From NCBI RefSeq assembly GCF_025770765.1, contig NZ_JANZKY010000004.1, forward strand, positions 186,001 through 250,000: 64,000 bases of DNA. The letters are read 5' to 3'. This DNA is from Propionivibrio soli. GTDB lineage: Bacteria > Pseudomonadota > Gammaproteobacteria > Burkholderiales > Rhodocyclaceae. Shown here piece after piece: positions 44,744 to 53,201 of the stretch. The notes beneath the pieces are model-generated. The model worked only from the letters and a program-made list of their open reading frames with translations. It made no database searches and was not told the DNA's origin. Within the stretch, counting starts at the first letter, position 1. Every line of letters starts with the position of its first letter. The position numbers and the translations under genes were made by a program.

Positions 44744-46345
44744 CTAGAGGTAGTAAGCCCAGCGACGCGCGAACCATTCCATCAGCCGCGTTCCGACTGG
44801 CCTTTCGTGCCACTCGCGCGCATCCACTTCATGCGCGGCGCCCTCGTCCATCATGAAGAGTTTCTCCAGCTCACCCGCAAAACGGCGATCAAGTATGAGA
44901 ACGTCAGCCTCGTAGTTATGCACGAAGCTGCGCCAATCGAGATTGGTCGAGCCGACGCTCGACCAAACGCCGTCGATGACGGCGGTTTTCGCGTGCAGCA
45001 AAGCGTCGCGGCGCTCGAACAGGCGAACGCCGGCGGCCAGCAGATCGTCGTAATTCGAGCGGCCGGCATGGAACGGTGCCCAGAAGTCACTGAAGCCGGG
45101 CAGCATCAGCCGTACGTCCACGCCACGTCGGGCGGCATCCATCAAGGTCTGCAGTACGCGCTTGTCCGGGACGAAATAACCGTAGGTGAGCCAGATTCGC
45201 TGCCGCGCGTGCTCCATGGCCGAGAGAAGCGCAATGTACTGCTCGCTACGCTGGCTCGCCGGATCGGCGGCGACAAGGCGGATCGCCATGGTTCCGGCCC
45301 GCTCGGGCTTTTCGGCTAACCGAGCCCGGCGCTCGCCAACCTTGCGTGCCGAGGGCGGCCATGCGCCGTTCTTTCGGCCTCCGGGCGCAGTGCGTTCAGA
45401 GGCTGCGGCGACGGGAAGAGGTCCCGTGCGATCAACGCCGGACCCGCTCTCGGCGTTGTTCTGGACGCCGGCCTGAGCTTCGTCGCACCCCTGCTGCTGC
45501 CACATCGCGTCGAACAACCCGTTGAATTGACCGACGACGGGCCCACGTACCAGGACATGTGTGTCGCGCCAACCCGATTCGCGCGTTGGCGCCTTCTTTT
45601 GACGGGAAAAGGATGAGCTGCTATAGACCGCACTGATGTTGATTCCACCCGTGAACGCCACCTTGTTGTCCACGATCAGCAGCTTGCGGTGGTCCCGGTT
45701 GTTGATGCTCAGACGTTCGTCCTGCTTGAGGCGCGTTGCGGTGACCGGATTGAATTCGCAAACCTCGACACCCGCTGAACGCAGGCGATCGAAAAACTCG
45801 TCCGGAGTCGAGAGCGAACCGACGCCGTCGTAGAGGATGCGGGCCCGTACGCCTTTGGAACGCTTGGCCTCGAGAATGGCAGCAAGGCGTTCGCCCATTC
45901 CCTCCGCTTCGAGAATATAGGTCTCGAGATCGATGTTCGACCGGGCTTGCGAAATCGCGCGCAGCATCTCGCGCTGCGTTTGTGGACCATCGATCAAGAG
46001 TCGGGCGTCATTGCCAAGTGAAACAGGCTCGGTGATCGACTCCTGTACATGCCGCAGATGCTGCGCAAGAAGCCCGTTCTCTCCTTCCGGATCCAGTTGA
46101 CGCAAGGCCGCCGCCGTACGCTCCGGCGTCAAGGGTCCCTGTTCATCTTCGAGGAGAACATTGGCCGTCCGGCTGCTCGGCGCCGGCGCTCTCGTGAGAT
46201 CAACCGACTCGGCGGGCGGCAAAGCGCAGGCCGTAAGTGCCAGTCCGGCGAGCACCGCCACGCAATTACGGCGCAGGCGGAATCTCAGAAAAAAGCCGCC
46301 TGCCCAACGGCCGAAGTAGACCGAATTGCATGCGGCTGGCGACAT
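44744..46345 (-). CDS. Phospholipase D / cardiolipin-synthase-like lipoprotein
   Basis: 533 aa. A basic start and hydrophobic run end in a lipobox LTAC (about residues 36-39), so it is a predicted lipoprotein. HKD motifs: HRKLLIVDNKVAFTGG (about 216-231) and HAKTAVIDGVWSSVGSTNLD (about 449-468), both complete. This is the YmdC/ClsC-like class that makes cardiolipin or other phospholipids by transphosphatidylation. An insertion between the halves (about 285-345, Arg/Ala/Gly-rich) is variable. It is 13 bp downstream of the BON lipoprotein gene and forms an operon DUF1328-BON-PLD. The start ATG at 46345 has a weak binding site. Confidence 0.9.
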   Translation of the reverse strand: MSPAACNSVYFGRWAGGFFLRFRLRRNCVAVLAGLALTACALPPAESVDLTRAPAPSSRTANVLLEDEQGPLTPERTAAALRQLDPEGENGLLAQHLRHVQESITEPVSLGNDARLLIDGPQTQREMLRAISQARSNIDLETYILEAEGMGERLAAILEAKRSKGVRARILYDGVGSLSTPDEFFDRLRSAGVEVCEFNPVTATRLKQDERLSINNRDHRKLLIVDNKVAFTGGINISAVYSSSSFSRQKKAPTRESGWRDTHVLVRGPVVGQFNGLFDAMWQQQGCDEAQAGVQNNAESGSGVDRTGPLPVAAASERTAPGGRKNGAWPPSARKVGERRARLAEKPERAGTMAIRLVAADPASQRSEQYIALLSAMEHARQRIWLTYGYFVPDKRVLQTLMDAARRGVDVRLMLPGFSDFWAPFHAGRSNYDDLLAAGVRLFERRDALLHAKTAVIDGVWSSVGSTNLDWRSFVHNYEADVLILDRRFAGELEKLFMMDEGAAHEVDAREWHERPVGTRLMEWFARRWAYYL

Positions 46346-46358
46346 GGCAGAGTGGATA

Positions 46359-46799
46359 TCAGGTCGAGGCGGCGGGCATCGTCGGGCGCAGCGCGTTGAT
46401 CACTTCCTTTACCCCTGTCACACCGCGCACGATGGTGTCGATGCGCGTGATTTGATCGGCCGCGACTGTGCCGTTCAACGTGACATGCCCGTTATCCACC
46501 GAGACGGAAACAGCCGTTGCATCAACAGATTTGTCCGCGGACAAAGCCTGTTTGATGCGCGAAGGAAGGATGTCGTCTCCCACTTCTTTGCCACCCGCCG
46601 GCGGCGGATCTTTGAGGACGGCGACATCGGTTGGAGGCGCTTCCGGCGCCTTGTTGCATGCCGCGAGTCCCCAGGCGGCAAAGACGAGCCACAAGGCAAC
46701 GACGATCCCGAGTCCGCGATGAACGCCCGGCGAAGCTTCCGCCGGGCAAGAGAATGCGGCCGGGCCGTCGGCCAAACACAATGAAGTCGCTCCGCTCAT
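46359..46799 (-). CDS. BON-domain lipoprotein
   Basis: 146 aa. A hydrophobic helix ends in a lipobox GLAAC near residues 44-48, preceded by an unusually long 28-residue N-terminal part. The BON domain (about 74-140) has [33 protein letters not shown] and [12 protein letters not shown], the OsmY-like pattern that binds membranes or phospholipids. The ATG overlaps the DUF1328 stop by 4 bp. Typical osmotic-stress envelope protein. Confidence 0.85.
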   Translation of the reverse strand: MSGATSLCLADGPAAFSCPAEASPGVHRGLGIVVALWLVFAAWGLAACNKAPEAPPTDVAVLKDPPPAGGKEVGDDILPSRIKQALSADKSVDATAVSVSVDNGHVTLNGTVAADQITRIDTIVRGVTGVKEVINALRPTMPAAST

Positions 46800-46957
46800 C
46801 GTCTCATCAGGCTAAGAATGAAGGAAACGAGCGCGAAAATGAGGAACACGTAGAACAGAATCTTCGCGATCCCAGCCGCGCTTGCCGCGATACCGCCAAA
46901 GCCGAACAGTGCGGCGACGATGGCGATGACAAGAAATACTCCAGCGTAGTAAAGCAT
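46796..46957 (-). CDS. DUF1328 small membrane protein, second copy
   Basis: 53 aa with two hydrophobic helices around a [15 protein letters not shown] turn, clearly of the DUF1328 family and related to the copy at 44276-44449. AAGGAGA is 5-6 nt before the start at 46957. First gene of the DUF1328-BON-PLD operon, coupled to the BON gene by ATGA. Confidence 0.87.
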   Translation of the reverse strand: MLYYAGVFLVIAIVAALFGFGGIAASAAGIAKILFYVFLIFALVSFILSLMRR

Positions 46958-47481
46958 GGCATCTCCTTTTTCACGTGGTTGCTCCACCCCGACGCCCACG
47001 CCTGGCAAGCCGCGTGCCGTCGCCCCCAATCCCGCTCCCCGAGAGCTTCGCGCCGTTTTCTCACGTTCCGCGACGGCGGCCAAAGGGTACAAGTGCAACA
47101 AAAGGAATAACTTCCGAGTTACCGCGAGCGACCAGACGCTACGAGCCTGAATCGGCCCTCTCGCGGGCACGAAAGCTGCCCGGCGAGTTCCAAAGCCGAC
47201 TGGCTGAGAAATCCTCACCATCAGGTCTCGGCTTCCGTTTTTTGGAAGACATTTGCCACGGACGCGGTGTTTCTTATTGATCTTGCGACTTCGCACTGAG
47301 AAGAGGGGCGCCCCGAGAGACAGGACGCCTGTCCCGCCGCATGCCGCGCTACACGCGCTCCTGCCCCGGCAGGAGCCTTGGCACATCCCTAAGCCGGCAG
47401 CGCGCTCCGCTGGCGGAACAACTCAACAAAGCCGCCCCGGCGCGCGGACCATCCGACGCTCTCGACCATTCTGAAAAGACG
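46958..47481. other. Divergent region with leader hairpins before the peptidase operon
   Basis: About 520 bases between the DUF1328-BON-PLD operon (minus) and the C39-like peptidase operon (plus). The peptidase frame is open back to an ATG at 47341, but that stretch has no binding site and reads as low-complexity. Two hairpins (47319-47333 and 47357-47376) lie in the probable leader. No precursor-peptide-like small gene with binding site was found. Confidence 0.45.
47319..47376 (+). promoter_or_regulatory. Two hairpins in the leader of the amidoligase operon
   Basis: GACAGG-ACG-CCTGTC at 47319-47333 and GCTCCTGC-CCCG-GCAGGAGC at 47357-47376 (8-bp stem, tetraloop). Neither is followed by a T-run. 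If transcription starts upstream of 47319 they would be part of the 5' leader and could affect expression; this is inference. Confidence 0.35.
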
Positions 47482-48249
47482 ATGCTGCCCAGTTCACTGC
47501 ATTTGCCACTCAGCATGCTGCCGCAGCCGACCGAGACGACCTGCGGCCCGACGTGCCTGCACGCGGTGTATCGCTATTGGGGAAGCGATGCGTCGCTGGA
47601 AACGGTCATCGGGCGCACACGCTCGCTGCGGCACGGCGGCACCTTTGCCGTGTTCCTGGCCTGCGACGCGTTGCTGCATGGGTACTCGGCGACCATCTAC
47701 ACCTTCAACATCAACGTTTTCGACCCGACGTGGTTCCGCAAACGGACGGACGTCGATATTGCGGAGCGGTTGCATGCGCAACGTGAATGGAAACGCGACC
47801 GCCGGCTGACCTACGCGACGGACGGATATCTCGAATTCCTTCGCCTTGGCGGCAAACTCCGGTTTACGGATCTCTCGCCGCCGCTGGTGCGCGGTCTGTT
47901 GCGCCGCCGCCATCCGATCATCACGGGGGTGAGTTCAACGTTCCTGTACCGAACGGCGCGCGAGTTCGGCCCGCTCGACATTGCCGACGATCTGCGCGGG
48001 ACACCATCCGGCCACTTCGTGGTCATCGCCGGCTACGACCGTCCGGAACGTAAGCTGCTCGTCGCCGATCCCTATGGCCCGCATCCCTATGGGACAAGCC
48101 GGGACTACTGGATACGCATGGACCGCGTGTTCAATGCGGTGATGCTCGGCATCATGACGCACGACGCCAACCTACTCGTCATATCCCCACGCAAGGATGA
48201 TCGGCGCGAATTCAACGTAAACGGCGACAACACCATGGAGGTCGAATGA
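47482..48249 (+). CDS. C39-like cysteine peptidase
   Basis: 255 aa with papain-like C39 layout: oxyanion Q15 and catalytic C21 in LPQPTETTCGPTCLHAVYRY, catalytic H178 in SGHFVVIAGYD and D196 in LLVADPYGP. No ABC-transporter domain and no signal peptide, so it is a stand-alone cytoplasmic peptidase or transglutaminase-like enzyme. ATG at 47482 is chosen because the conserved domain begins there; the binding site is weak. The stop overlaps the RimK-like gene by 4 bp (ATGA). Together with two ligases and an amidohydrolase downstream it probably processes or hydrolyses an amide or peptide product made by that cluster. Confidence 0.85.
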   Translation: MLPSSLHLPLSMLPQPTETTCGPTCLHAVYRYWGSDASLETVIGRTRSLRHGGTFAVFLACDALLHGYSATIYTFNINVFDPTWFRKRTDVDIAERLHAQREWKRDRRLTYATDGYLEFLRLGGKLRFTDLSPPLVRGLLRRRHPIITGVSSTFLYRTAREFGPLDIADDLRGTPSGHFVVIAGYDRPERKLLVADPYGPHPYGTSRDYWIRMDRVFNAVMLGIMTHDANLLVISPRKDDRREFNVNGDNTMEVE

Positions 48250-49724
48250 GCACCCTGATCGTCGTCGATGATCCCGACGACTGGCCCCCGGCCGCAGACG
48301 AAGCCGGCCTCACCATCGTTCCAGCCCGTAGTTACCTGACCGAACCGGCGTACGGCGAAGACCGCAGCGCCCGGGTGTTCAACCTTTGCCGTTCCTACGA
48401 TTACCAGAGCCTCGGCTACTACGTTTCGCTGCTCGCCGACGCGCGCGGCCACAAGCCGTGGCCACGGGCCGGCACCATCGAGGACTTGCAGTCGCACAAC
48501 CTGGTGCAAGTCCTTACGGCGCAGCTTTCACAGCTCGTGGACCAGACGCTGGCACCATTGAAGTCCGATCATTTCGAACTCAGCGTCTATTTTGGGCGCA
48601 ACCTTGCGCAACGCTATGACGTCCTCGCCAGTCAGTTGTTCTCGCTTCTGCGTGCGCCGCTGTTCCGCGCCACGTTCGAACGCTCCGGCGGCCACTGGCA
48701 GACCTGCGGGGTACGCCTGCTCGGCATCATGGAGCTTCCCGAAGATCATCGGCACTTCGCCGTGGGGTCCGGACTCAGCTATTTCGCCGGCCGCAACAAA
48801 CCGGGCAACGGGAATGGCCGCCACCGCTTCGAGTTGGCCATTCTGCACAATCCGCAGGGCGCCAACGTGCCGTCGAACGAGGAAGCGCTGCAGAAATTCG
48901 TCGCCGCCGCGAATGAACTCGGCATGCATGCGGAGCTGATCACGGAGGAAGATTTCGAACGTCTCCCGGAGTTCGACGCCCTGTTCATCCGCGATACGAC
49001 CTTCGTGCATCACTACACGTATCGCTTTGCACGCCGCGCCGAAGGTGAAGGGCTCGTCGTCATCGACGACCCCGAATCGATCCTCAAATGCAACAACAAG
49101 GTCTATCTCGCGGAGCTGTTGGCGCACCACAACTTGCCCGTTCCCCGAACGCTGGTCATCCACCGCGGCAACATCGAGCATATTGTGCCGCTGCTCGCCT
49201 TGCCGTGTGTTCTGAAGCAACCCGACAGCTCGTTTTCGGTGGGCGTCGACAAGGTCGAGAGCGAGGACGAGTTGCGCAAGACGGTCAACGGGTTGCTGGA
49301 AAAATCCGAGTTGATCGTGGCCCAGGAATGGCTTCCGACCGAGTTCGACTGGCGCGTCGGCATTCTCGATCGGCGCGTTATTTTTGTCTGCAAATATTAC
49401 ATGGCACACGGCCATTGGCAGATCATCGATCACAACGGCATGTATGGGCGCAGCGAGGGAAGGACCGAAGCCCTTGCGGTCGGCGAAGCACCGCAGGAGG
49501 TCGTACGTATCGCGCTCGAAGCCGCTAACCTCATCGGTGACGGATTTTACGGCGTGGACATCAAACAGACGTCGACGCGCTGTTGCGTCATCGAGGTCAA
49601 CGACAACCCGAACGTCGACGCAGGCAATGAGGATGCCGTCCTCAAGGATGCTCTCTACCGCGAAGTCATGGCGGTTTTCCGGCGCCGGCTCAAGGGCGGC
49701 AGCCCAGGTGGTGAAATATCATGA
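48246..49724 (+). CDS. RimK-family ATP-grasp ligase
   Basis: 492 aa. The N-terminal about 200 residues form a family-specific domain (FNLCRSYDYQSLGYYVSLLA; HRFELAILHNPQG). The ATP-grasp core follows: LPEFDALFIRDTTFVHHYTY (pre-ATP-grasp), NKVYLAELLAHHNLPVPRT (about 282-300), LPCVLKQPDSSFSVGV (ATP-binding Lys), EWLPTEFDWRVGILDRRVIF (metal/ATP) and CCVIEVNDNPNVDAGNED (Mg-binding E..N). RimK relatives add glutamate or other amino acids to a carboxylate with ATP. GGAGG four bases before the ATG; overlaps the genes on both sides by 4 bp. Substrate unknown. Confidence 0.92.
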   Translation: MSTLIVVDDPDDWPPAADEAGLTIVPARSYLTEPAYGEDRSARVFNLCRSYDYQSLGYYVSLLADARGHKPWPRAGTIEDLQSHNLVQVLTAQLSQLVDQTLAPLKSDHFELSVYFGRNLAQRYDVLASQLFSLLRAPLFRATFERSGGHWQTCGVRLLGIMELPEDHRHFAVGSGLSYFAGRNKPGNGNGRHRFELAILHNPQGANVPSNEEALQKFVAAANELGMHAELITEEDFERLPEFDALFIRDTTFVHHYTYRFARRAEGEGLVVIDDPESILKCNNKVYLAELLAHHNLPVPRTLVIHRGNIEHIVPLLALPCVLKQPDSSFSVGVDKVESEDELRKTVNGLLEKSELIVAQEWLPTEFDWRVGILDRRVIFVCKYYMAHGHWQIIDHNGMYGRSEGRTEALAVGEAPQEVVRIALEAANLIGDGFYGVDIKQTSTRCCVIEVNDNPNVDAGNEDAVLKDALYREVMAVFRRRLKGGSPGGEIS

Positions 49725-51055
49725 ACGGACGTGACAACGAGATGGACGCGACGGTCCCCACCGCTTCCTCGCAAGACCGAGGACATATCGAGCAGCGGCC
49801 GACGCCGCGCCTCGCCTTGCTTCCGGCCTTCGCAGGCTATGGCATAGAAATCGAGTACATGATCGTCAACCGCGCGACACTCGACGTGCAGCCTATCGCC
49901 GACCAGCTCCTGACCGATCCCGAAGGGAGCCCGACCAATGACGTCGAACACGGAAACATCGGCTGGTCCAACGAACTAGCGCTGCACGTGCTCGAGTTGA
50001 AGAACATCCGCCCCGTGCCGGATATGACCACGCTGGTCGGCGCTTTTCAGGATGAAGTGCGCACGATCAACGATCGCCTCGAAGCCCTCGACGCCTGCCT
50101 GATGCCCGGCGGCGTGCACCCATGGATGGACCCGCGCCGCGAAACGCAGCTTTGGCCGCATGACCATGCCGAGATCTATCGCAGCTTCGACCGCATTTTC
50201 GATTGCCGCCGCCATGGATGGTCCAACCTGCAAAGCGTGCATCTCAATCTACCGTTTGCCGACGATGCGGAATTCGCCCGGCTGCATGCCGCCGTCCGGC
50301 TCGTTTTACCGATCCTACCCGCGCTCGCCGCAAGCTCACCGTGGGTCGACGGCAAAGCGACCGGATTCATGGACTACCGTGTGGAAGCCTACCGCAAGCA
50401 TCAAGCCCGCATTCCGACCTCGATGGGTAAAGGGATTCCCGAGCCCAGTCGCTCGCCCACGGAGTATCGCGAACACATTCTGGTGCCGATGCTGAACGAA
50501 ATCACCTCGTTCGACGACGTGCTCGGCCCGGACGCCGGCGCGCTCAGTCAGGAATGGGTCGACGCGCGCGCCGCCGTTCCCCGATTTGCGCGCCATGCGA
50601 TCGAAGTCCGACTGCTCGACGTTCAGGAATCCACGACGTCCAACCTTGCCGTTGCAGCGGCGACGGCGGCGCTCGTGCGTCGTCTTTATGACGACATGAC
50701 GGACGCACAACTGGAGAACCCGCTGCCAACCGATTCCTTGGTGACCTTGCTGGAACGTTGTACACGTGACGCCGAACACGCAATCATCGACGACGAGCTT
50801 TACCTATCGCGGCTCGGTCTCGGCGGCAAACCCTGCGCTGCCAGCAAGCTGTGGTCGACCTTGATCGATGCCTTTCTCGCTGACGGTCTTCTCGATCGCA
50901 CCTGGTTGCCCGCGCTGACCGTGATCCGTGCGCACGGCCCTCTGGCGCGACGCCTTTCGGAAGCGCTCGACGGCGATCCTGGCCGGCTGCGCCCTGTCTA
51001 CGCGCGGTTATGCGAATGCTTACGCGATGACGCGATGTTCCTGGCCACCGGCTGA
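49721..51055 (+). CDS. GCS2-type glutamate-cysteine ligase-like carboxylate-amine ligase
   Basis: 444 aa. The GCS2 fold is recognised by GYGIEIEYMIVNRATLDVQP (about 38-57, metal-binding E-x-E), GNIGWSNELALHVLELKNIR (about 80-99), GGVHPWMDP (about 128-136), SVHLNLPFADD (about 172) and EVRLLDVQES (about 296-305). The metal-binding glutamates are in place. GCS2 enzymes make gamma-glutamylcysteine or related amides. The start overlaps the RimK-like gene by 4 bp with AGGTGG about 9 nt upstream. Pairing with RimK suggests a short amide or peptide product rather than ordinary glutathione synthesis. Confidence 0.9.
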   Translation: MNGRDNEMDATVPTASSQDRGHIEQRPTPRLALLPAFAGYGIEIEYMIVNRATLDVQPIADQLLTDPEGSPTNDVEHGNIGWSNELALHVLELKNIRPVPDMTTLVGAFQDEVRTINDRLEALDACLMPGGVHPWMDPRRETQLWPHDHAEIYRSFDRIFDCRRHGWSNLQSVHLNLPFADDAEFARLHAAVRLVLPILPALAASSPWVDGKATGFMDYRVEAYRKHQARIPTSMGKGIPEPSRSPTEYREHILVPMLNEITSFDDVLGPDAGALSQEWVDARAAVPRFARHAIEVRLLDVQESTTSNLAVAAATAALVRRLYDDMTDAQLENPLPTDSLVTLLERCTRDAEHAIIDDELYLSRLGLGGKPCAASKLWSTLIDAFLADGLLDRTWLPALTVIRAHGPLARRLSEALDGDPGRLRPVYARLCECLRDDAMFLATG

Positions 51056-51096
51056 TAACGCCGTTCGCGTATAGCGCGTTCCTGATCGTCGCAACG

Positions 51097-51861
51097 ATGC
51101 CGACCACTGGCCGCCCCTCACGTTTTCTCGTCACCTGCGAACACGGTGGCAACCGCGTGCCGGCGCCTTACCGCGCCCTCTTTGCGAGCCACCAAGCGCT
51201 CTTGAGGAGCCATCGCGGCTACGACCCGGGAGCGTTGCGTCTGGCTCGCGAACTGGCCGCCTCGCTCGGCGCGCCGACCGTACTGGCGACAACGAGCCGG
51301 CTGCTGATCGACCTTAACCGTTCCCCCGGCCATCCGCGTCTCTACTCGGAGGTCACCCGCCCCTTGCCGCTTGCGGCGCGTGAGGAAATCATGGCCCGCT
51401 ACTACCTTCCCTATCGCCAGCGCGTTGAGCGACAGGTCGGCACATTGCTGGAGCAAGGGTTTCGCGTGGTCCACCTATCGAGCCACAGCTTCACGCCGGT
51501 GCTCGACGAACAAGAGCGGAATGCCGATGTGGGCTTTCTCTACGATCCCACGCGGGAGACCGAACGTGTTTTCTGCCTGCATTGGATCGCGGCGTTGCGC
51601 CAGCGTTTGCCGGATATCCGTCTACGCCGCAACTATCCGTATGCCGGTCGCTCGGACGGCTTATGTACCTGGCTCCGCCGCCGGCATCCCGGTAACCTTT
51701 ACCTGGGCGTCGAACTCGAAGTTAACCAGCGCCATGCAACCGCTGGTGGTACCCCTTGGCAAACCTTGCGGCGGAGTATCGTTTCCGCATTGGTGGAGGC
51801 GGCCGAAATGCTTGACGCCCATGAGGTTGGCCTCAACGGACATCCCCACGCAGCTGCGTAG
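51097..51861 (+). CDS. N-formylglutamate amidohydrolase-like protein
   Basis: 254 aa. Family motifs are FLVTCEHGGNRVP (about 10-22, zinc-binding E-H), RGYDPGALRLARELA (about 40-54), LLIDLNRSP (about 69), VVHLSSHSFTP (about 119-129) and VELEVNQRH (C-terminal catalytic Glu). The zinc-peptidase-like hydrolase cleaves an N-acyl-glutamate amide. It lies 41 bp after the GCS2 gene, same strand, and completes the four-gene cluster. An amide hydrolase beside two amide ligases fits a pathway that makes and trims glutamate-containing amides; the true substrate need not be formylglutamate. Confidence 0.87.
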   Translation: MPTTGRPSRFLVTCEHGGNRVPAPYRALFASHQALLRSHRGYDPGALRLARELAASLGAPTVLATTSRLLIDLNRSPGHPRLYSEVTRPLPLAAREEIMARYYLPYRQRVERQVGTLLEQGFRVVHLSSHSFTPVLDEQERNADVGFLYDPTRETERVFCLHWIAALRQRLPDIRLRRNYPYAGRSDGLCTWLRRRHPGNLYLGVELEVNQRHATAGGTPWQTLRRSIVSALVEAAEMLDAHEVGLNGHPHAAA

Positions 51862-51903
51862 AATTCCAAAGAAGTCGTTTTTCCAGCATTGAGTTGCAGC
51901 GCA

Positions 51904-52416
51904 TCAAGCTTGCCCTGCGGGGCGTCGGAAATGCCGGATGAATAGCACGGCCCAAGCGACCAGCAGAAGAGCGAAAATTCCGAGCCCCCCAAACAGAAAG
52001 TCTTCGGACAGACGGGGCGGCGTATGTCGATTTGCCTGCAATACCAGCCAGTGAACGTAGCACATGAATGCCGCTACCATTACCCCCAGCCATGAGGAAC
52101 GGGTGGTGAGATAGGTAATGGTCTCCGCTCGGCGATCTGGCGCGAGCCAAAAATCGCGGTTGGGCAAATTGATCATTCCCACCGGCACGGCGCGCACGGA
52201 ATGCCCCGCGATGACGAGCAGGAGCGGAACTCCAACCGTCACCCCGATCATGAACACGCGGTAAGTCTGGCGCGGCATGAAGCCGTCGGCCGCGCCGCCG
52301 GCGCCGAAATGCGAGGCGACGATTTCCGGCAGCCCAGCGGACGTGACAAAGACGAAAACGCCGGCGACGAGCGCTGCCAAAAGGAGCGCTGTGAACGATC
52401 TCGTCGACCTGCCCAT
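51904..52416 (-). CDS. DUF1648-like membrane protein
   Basis: 170 aa with four hydrophobic spans. Residues about 29-45 (LPEIVASHFGAGGAADG) match the P-x3-P/HF-x-G-x2-DG element typical of DUF1648, normally found in SdpI-like membrane proteins. Convergent with the amidohydrolase gene, 42 bp apart. G-rich tract before the ATG at 52416 instead of a canonical binding site. Function unknown. Confidence 0.7.
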   Translation of the reverse strand: MGRSTRSFTALLLAALVAGVFVFVTSAGLPEIVASHFGAGGAADGFMPRQTYRVFMIGVTVGVPLLLVIAGHSVRAVPVGMINLPNRDFWLAPDRRAETITYLTTRSSWLGVMVAAFMCYVHWLVLQANRHTPPRLSEDFLFGGLGIFALLLVAWAVLFIRHFRRPAGQA

Positions 52417-52453
52417 AATCAGCGCCCCCCTAGAAAGCGTCTTCAGCTGACCG

Positions 52454-53122
52454 CTAATCGATCGACTGGCCGAAGCGGTTCCAGCGCGGCTGCCAGTGCC
52501 CCGTGATGTCTGCCGAAACCAGGATGCGCGTCGCCCGCCCGATCAGCCGGTGGCGCGGCACGAGCCCAAAGTAGCGCGAATCGGCGCTGTTGTCGCGATT
52601 GTCTCCGAGCATCAAGTAGTGCGCTTCCGGCACCCGCACCGGGCTAAAGGTATTACGCGCTTGGACTCCTTCAAGAATCTGCATGCGGTGGGCGCGTTGT
52701 TCGATCGTTTCCGTCACACGCAACGCCGGTACCTCGACGCCCGGTTCGACACGCTCCTGCCCGGATTCAGGTTCGGTGTAGCGGGCGGCCGTCCCGTTGA
52801 TGAACAGCACTTCGTCGCGCATTTCCACCAAGTCGCCCGGCAAGCCGACGATCCGCTTGATCAATCGGGTACCGTCCTTGGGCGACGAAAAAACCACCAC
52901 GTCGCCCCGCTTTGGTTTGCCGGTGCTCAGCACAACCACGTCGGTCAGCGGCATCTTAAGGTCATACGCGAGACGATCGACGAAAACCACGTCGCCCTCC
53001 AGCACGCTCGGCCGCATCGATTCGGAGGGAATCGGATTCCAGTCGGCGACGGCCAGCCGGAAGATGCCGAAGCCGAGCATGAACGCGACAAATCCACGAT
53101 TGCTTCTGATCCATTTCCTCAT
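52454..53122 (-). CDS. lepB: Signal peptidase I
   Basis: 222 aa. One N-terminal membrane anchor (FVAFMLGFGIFRLAVADW), catalytic Ser in IPSESMRP (about 32-39), catalytic Lys in GTRLIKRIVGLPGD (about 84-97) and the C-terminal box GDNRDNSADSRYFGLVP (about 173-189). Compact, one-anchor version, shorter than E. coli LepB (two anchors, 324 aa), so this may be a second, specialised signal peptidase. ATG at 53122 has GGAGG four bases upstream; the longer open frame is not used. 79 bp downstream of the GT51 gene. Confidence 0.92.
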   Translation of the reverse strand: MRKWIRSNRGFVAFMLGFGIFRLAVADWNPIPSESMRPSVLEGDVVFVDRLAYDLKMPLTDVVVLSTGKPKRGDVVVFSSPKDGTRLIKRIVGLPGDLVEMRDEVLFINGTAARYTEPESGQERVEPGVEVPALRVTETIEQRAHRMQILEGVQARNTFSPVRVPEAHYLMLGDNRDNSADSRYFGLVPRHRLIGRATRILVSADITGHWQPRWNRFGQSID

Positions 53123-53201
53123 TTTTCCTCCAGTCACTGGCTCTGTTGTTTCTACCTCACTGGCTCGCGGCGGCTCTTCATTCAGCAAACCGTTCGGTAG
53201 C

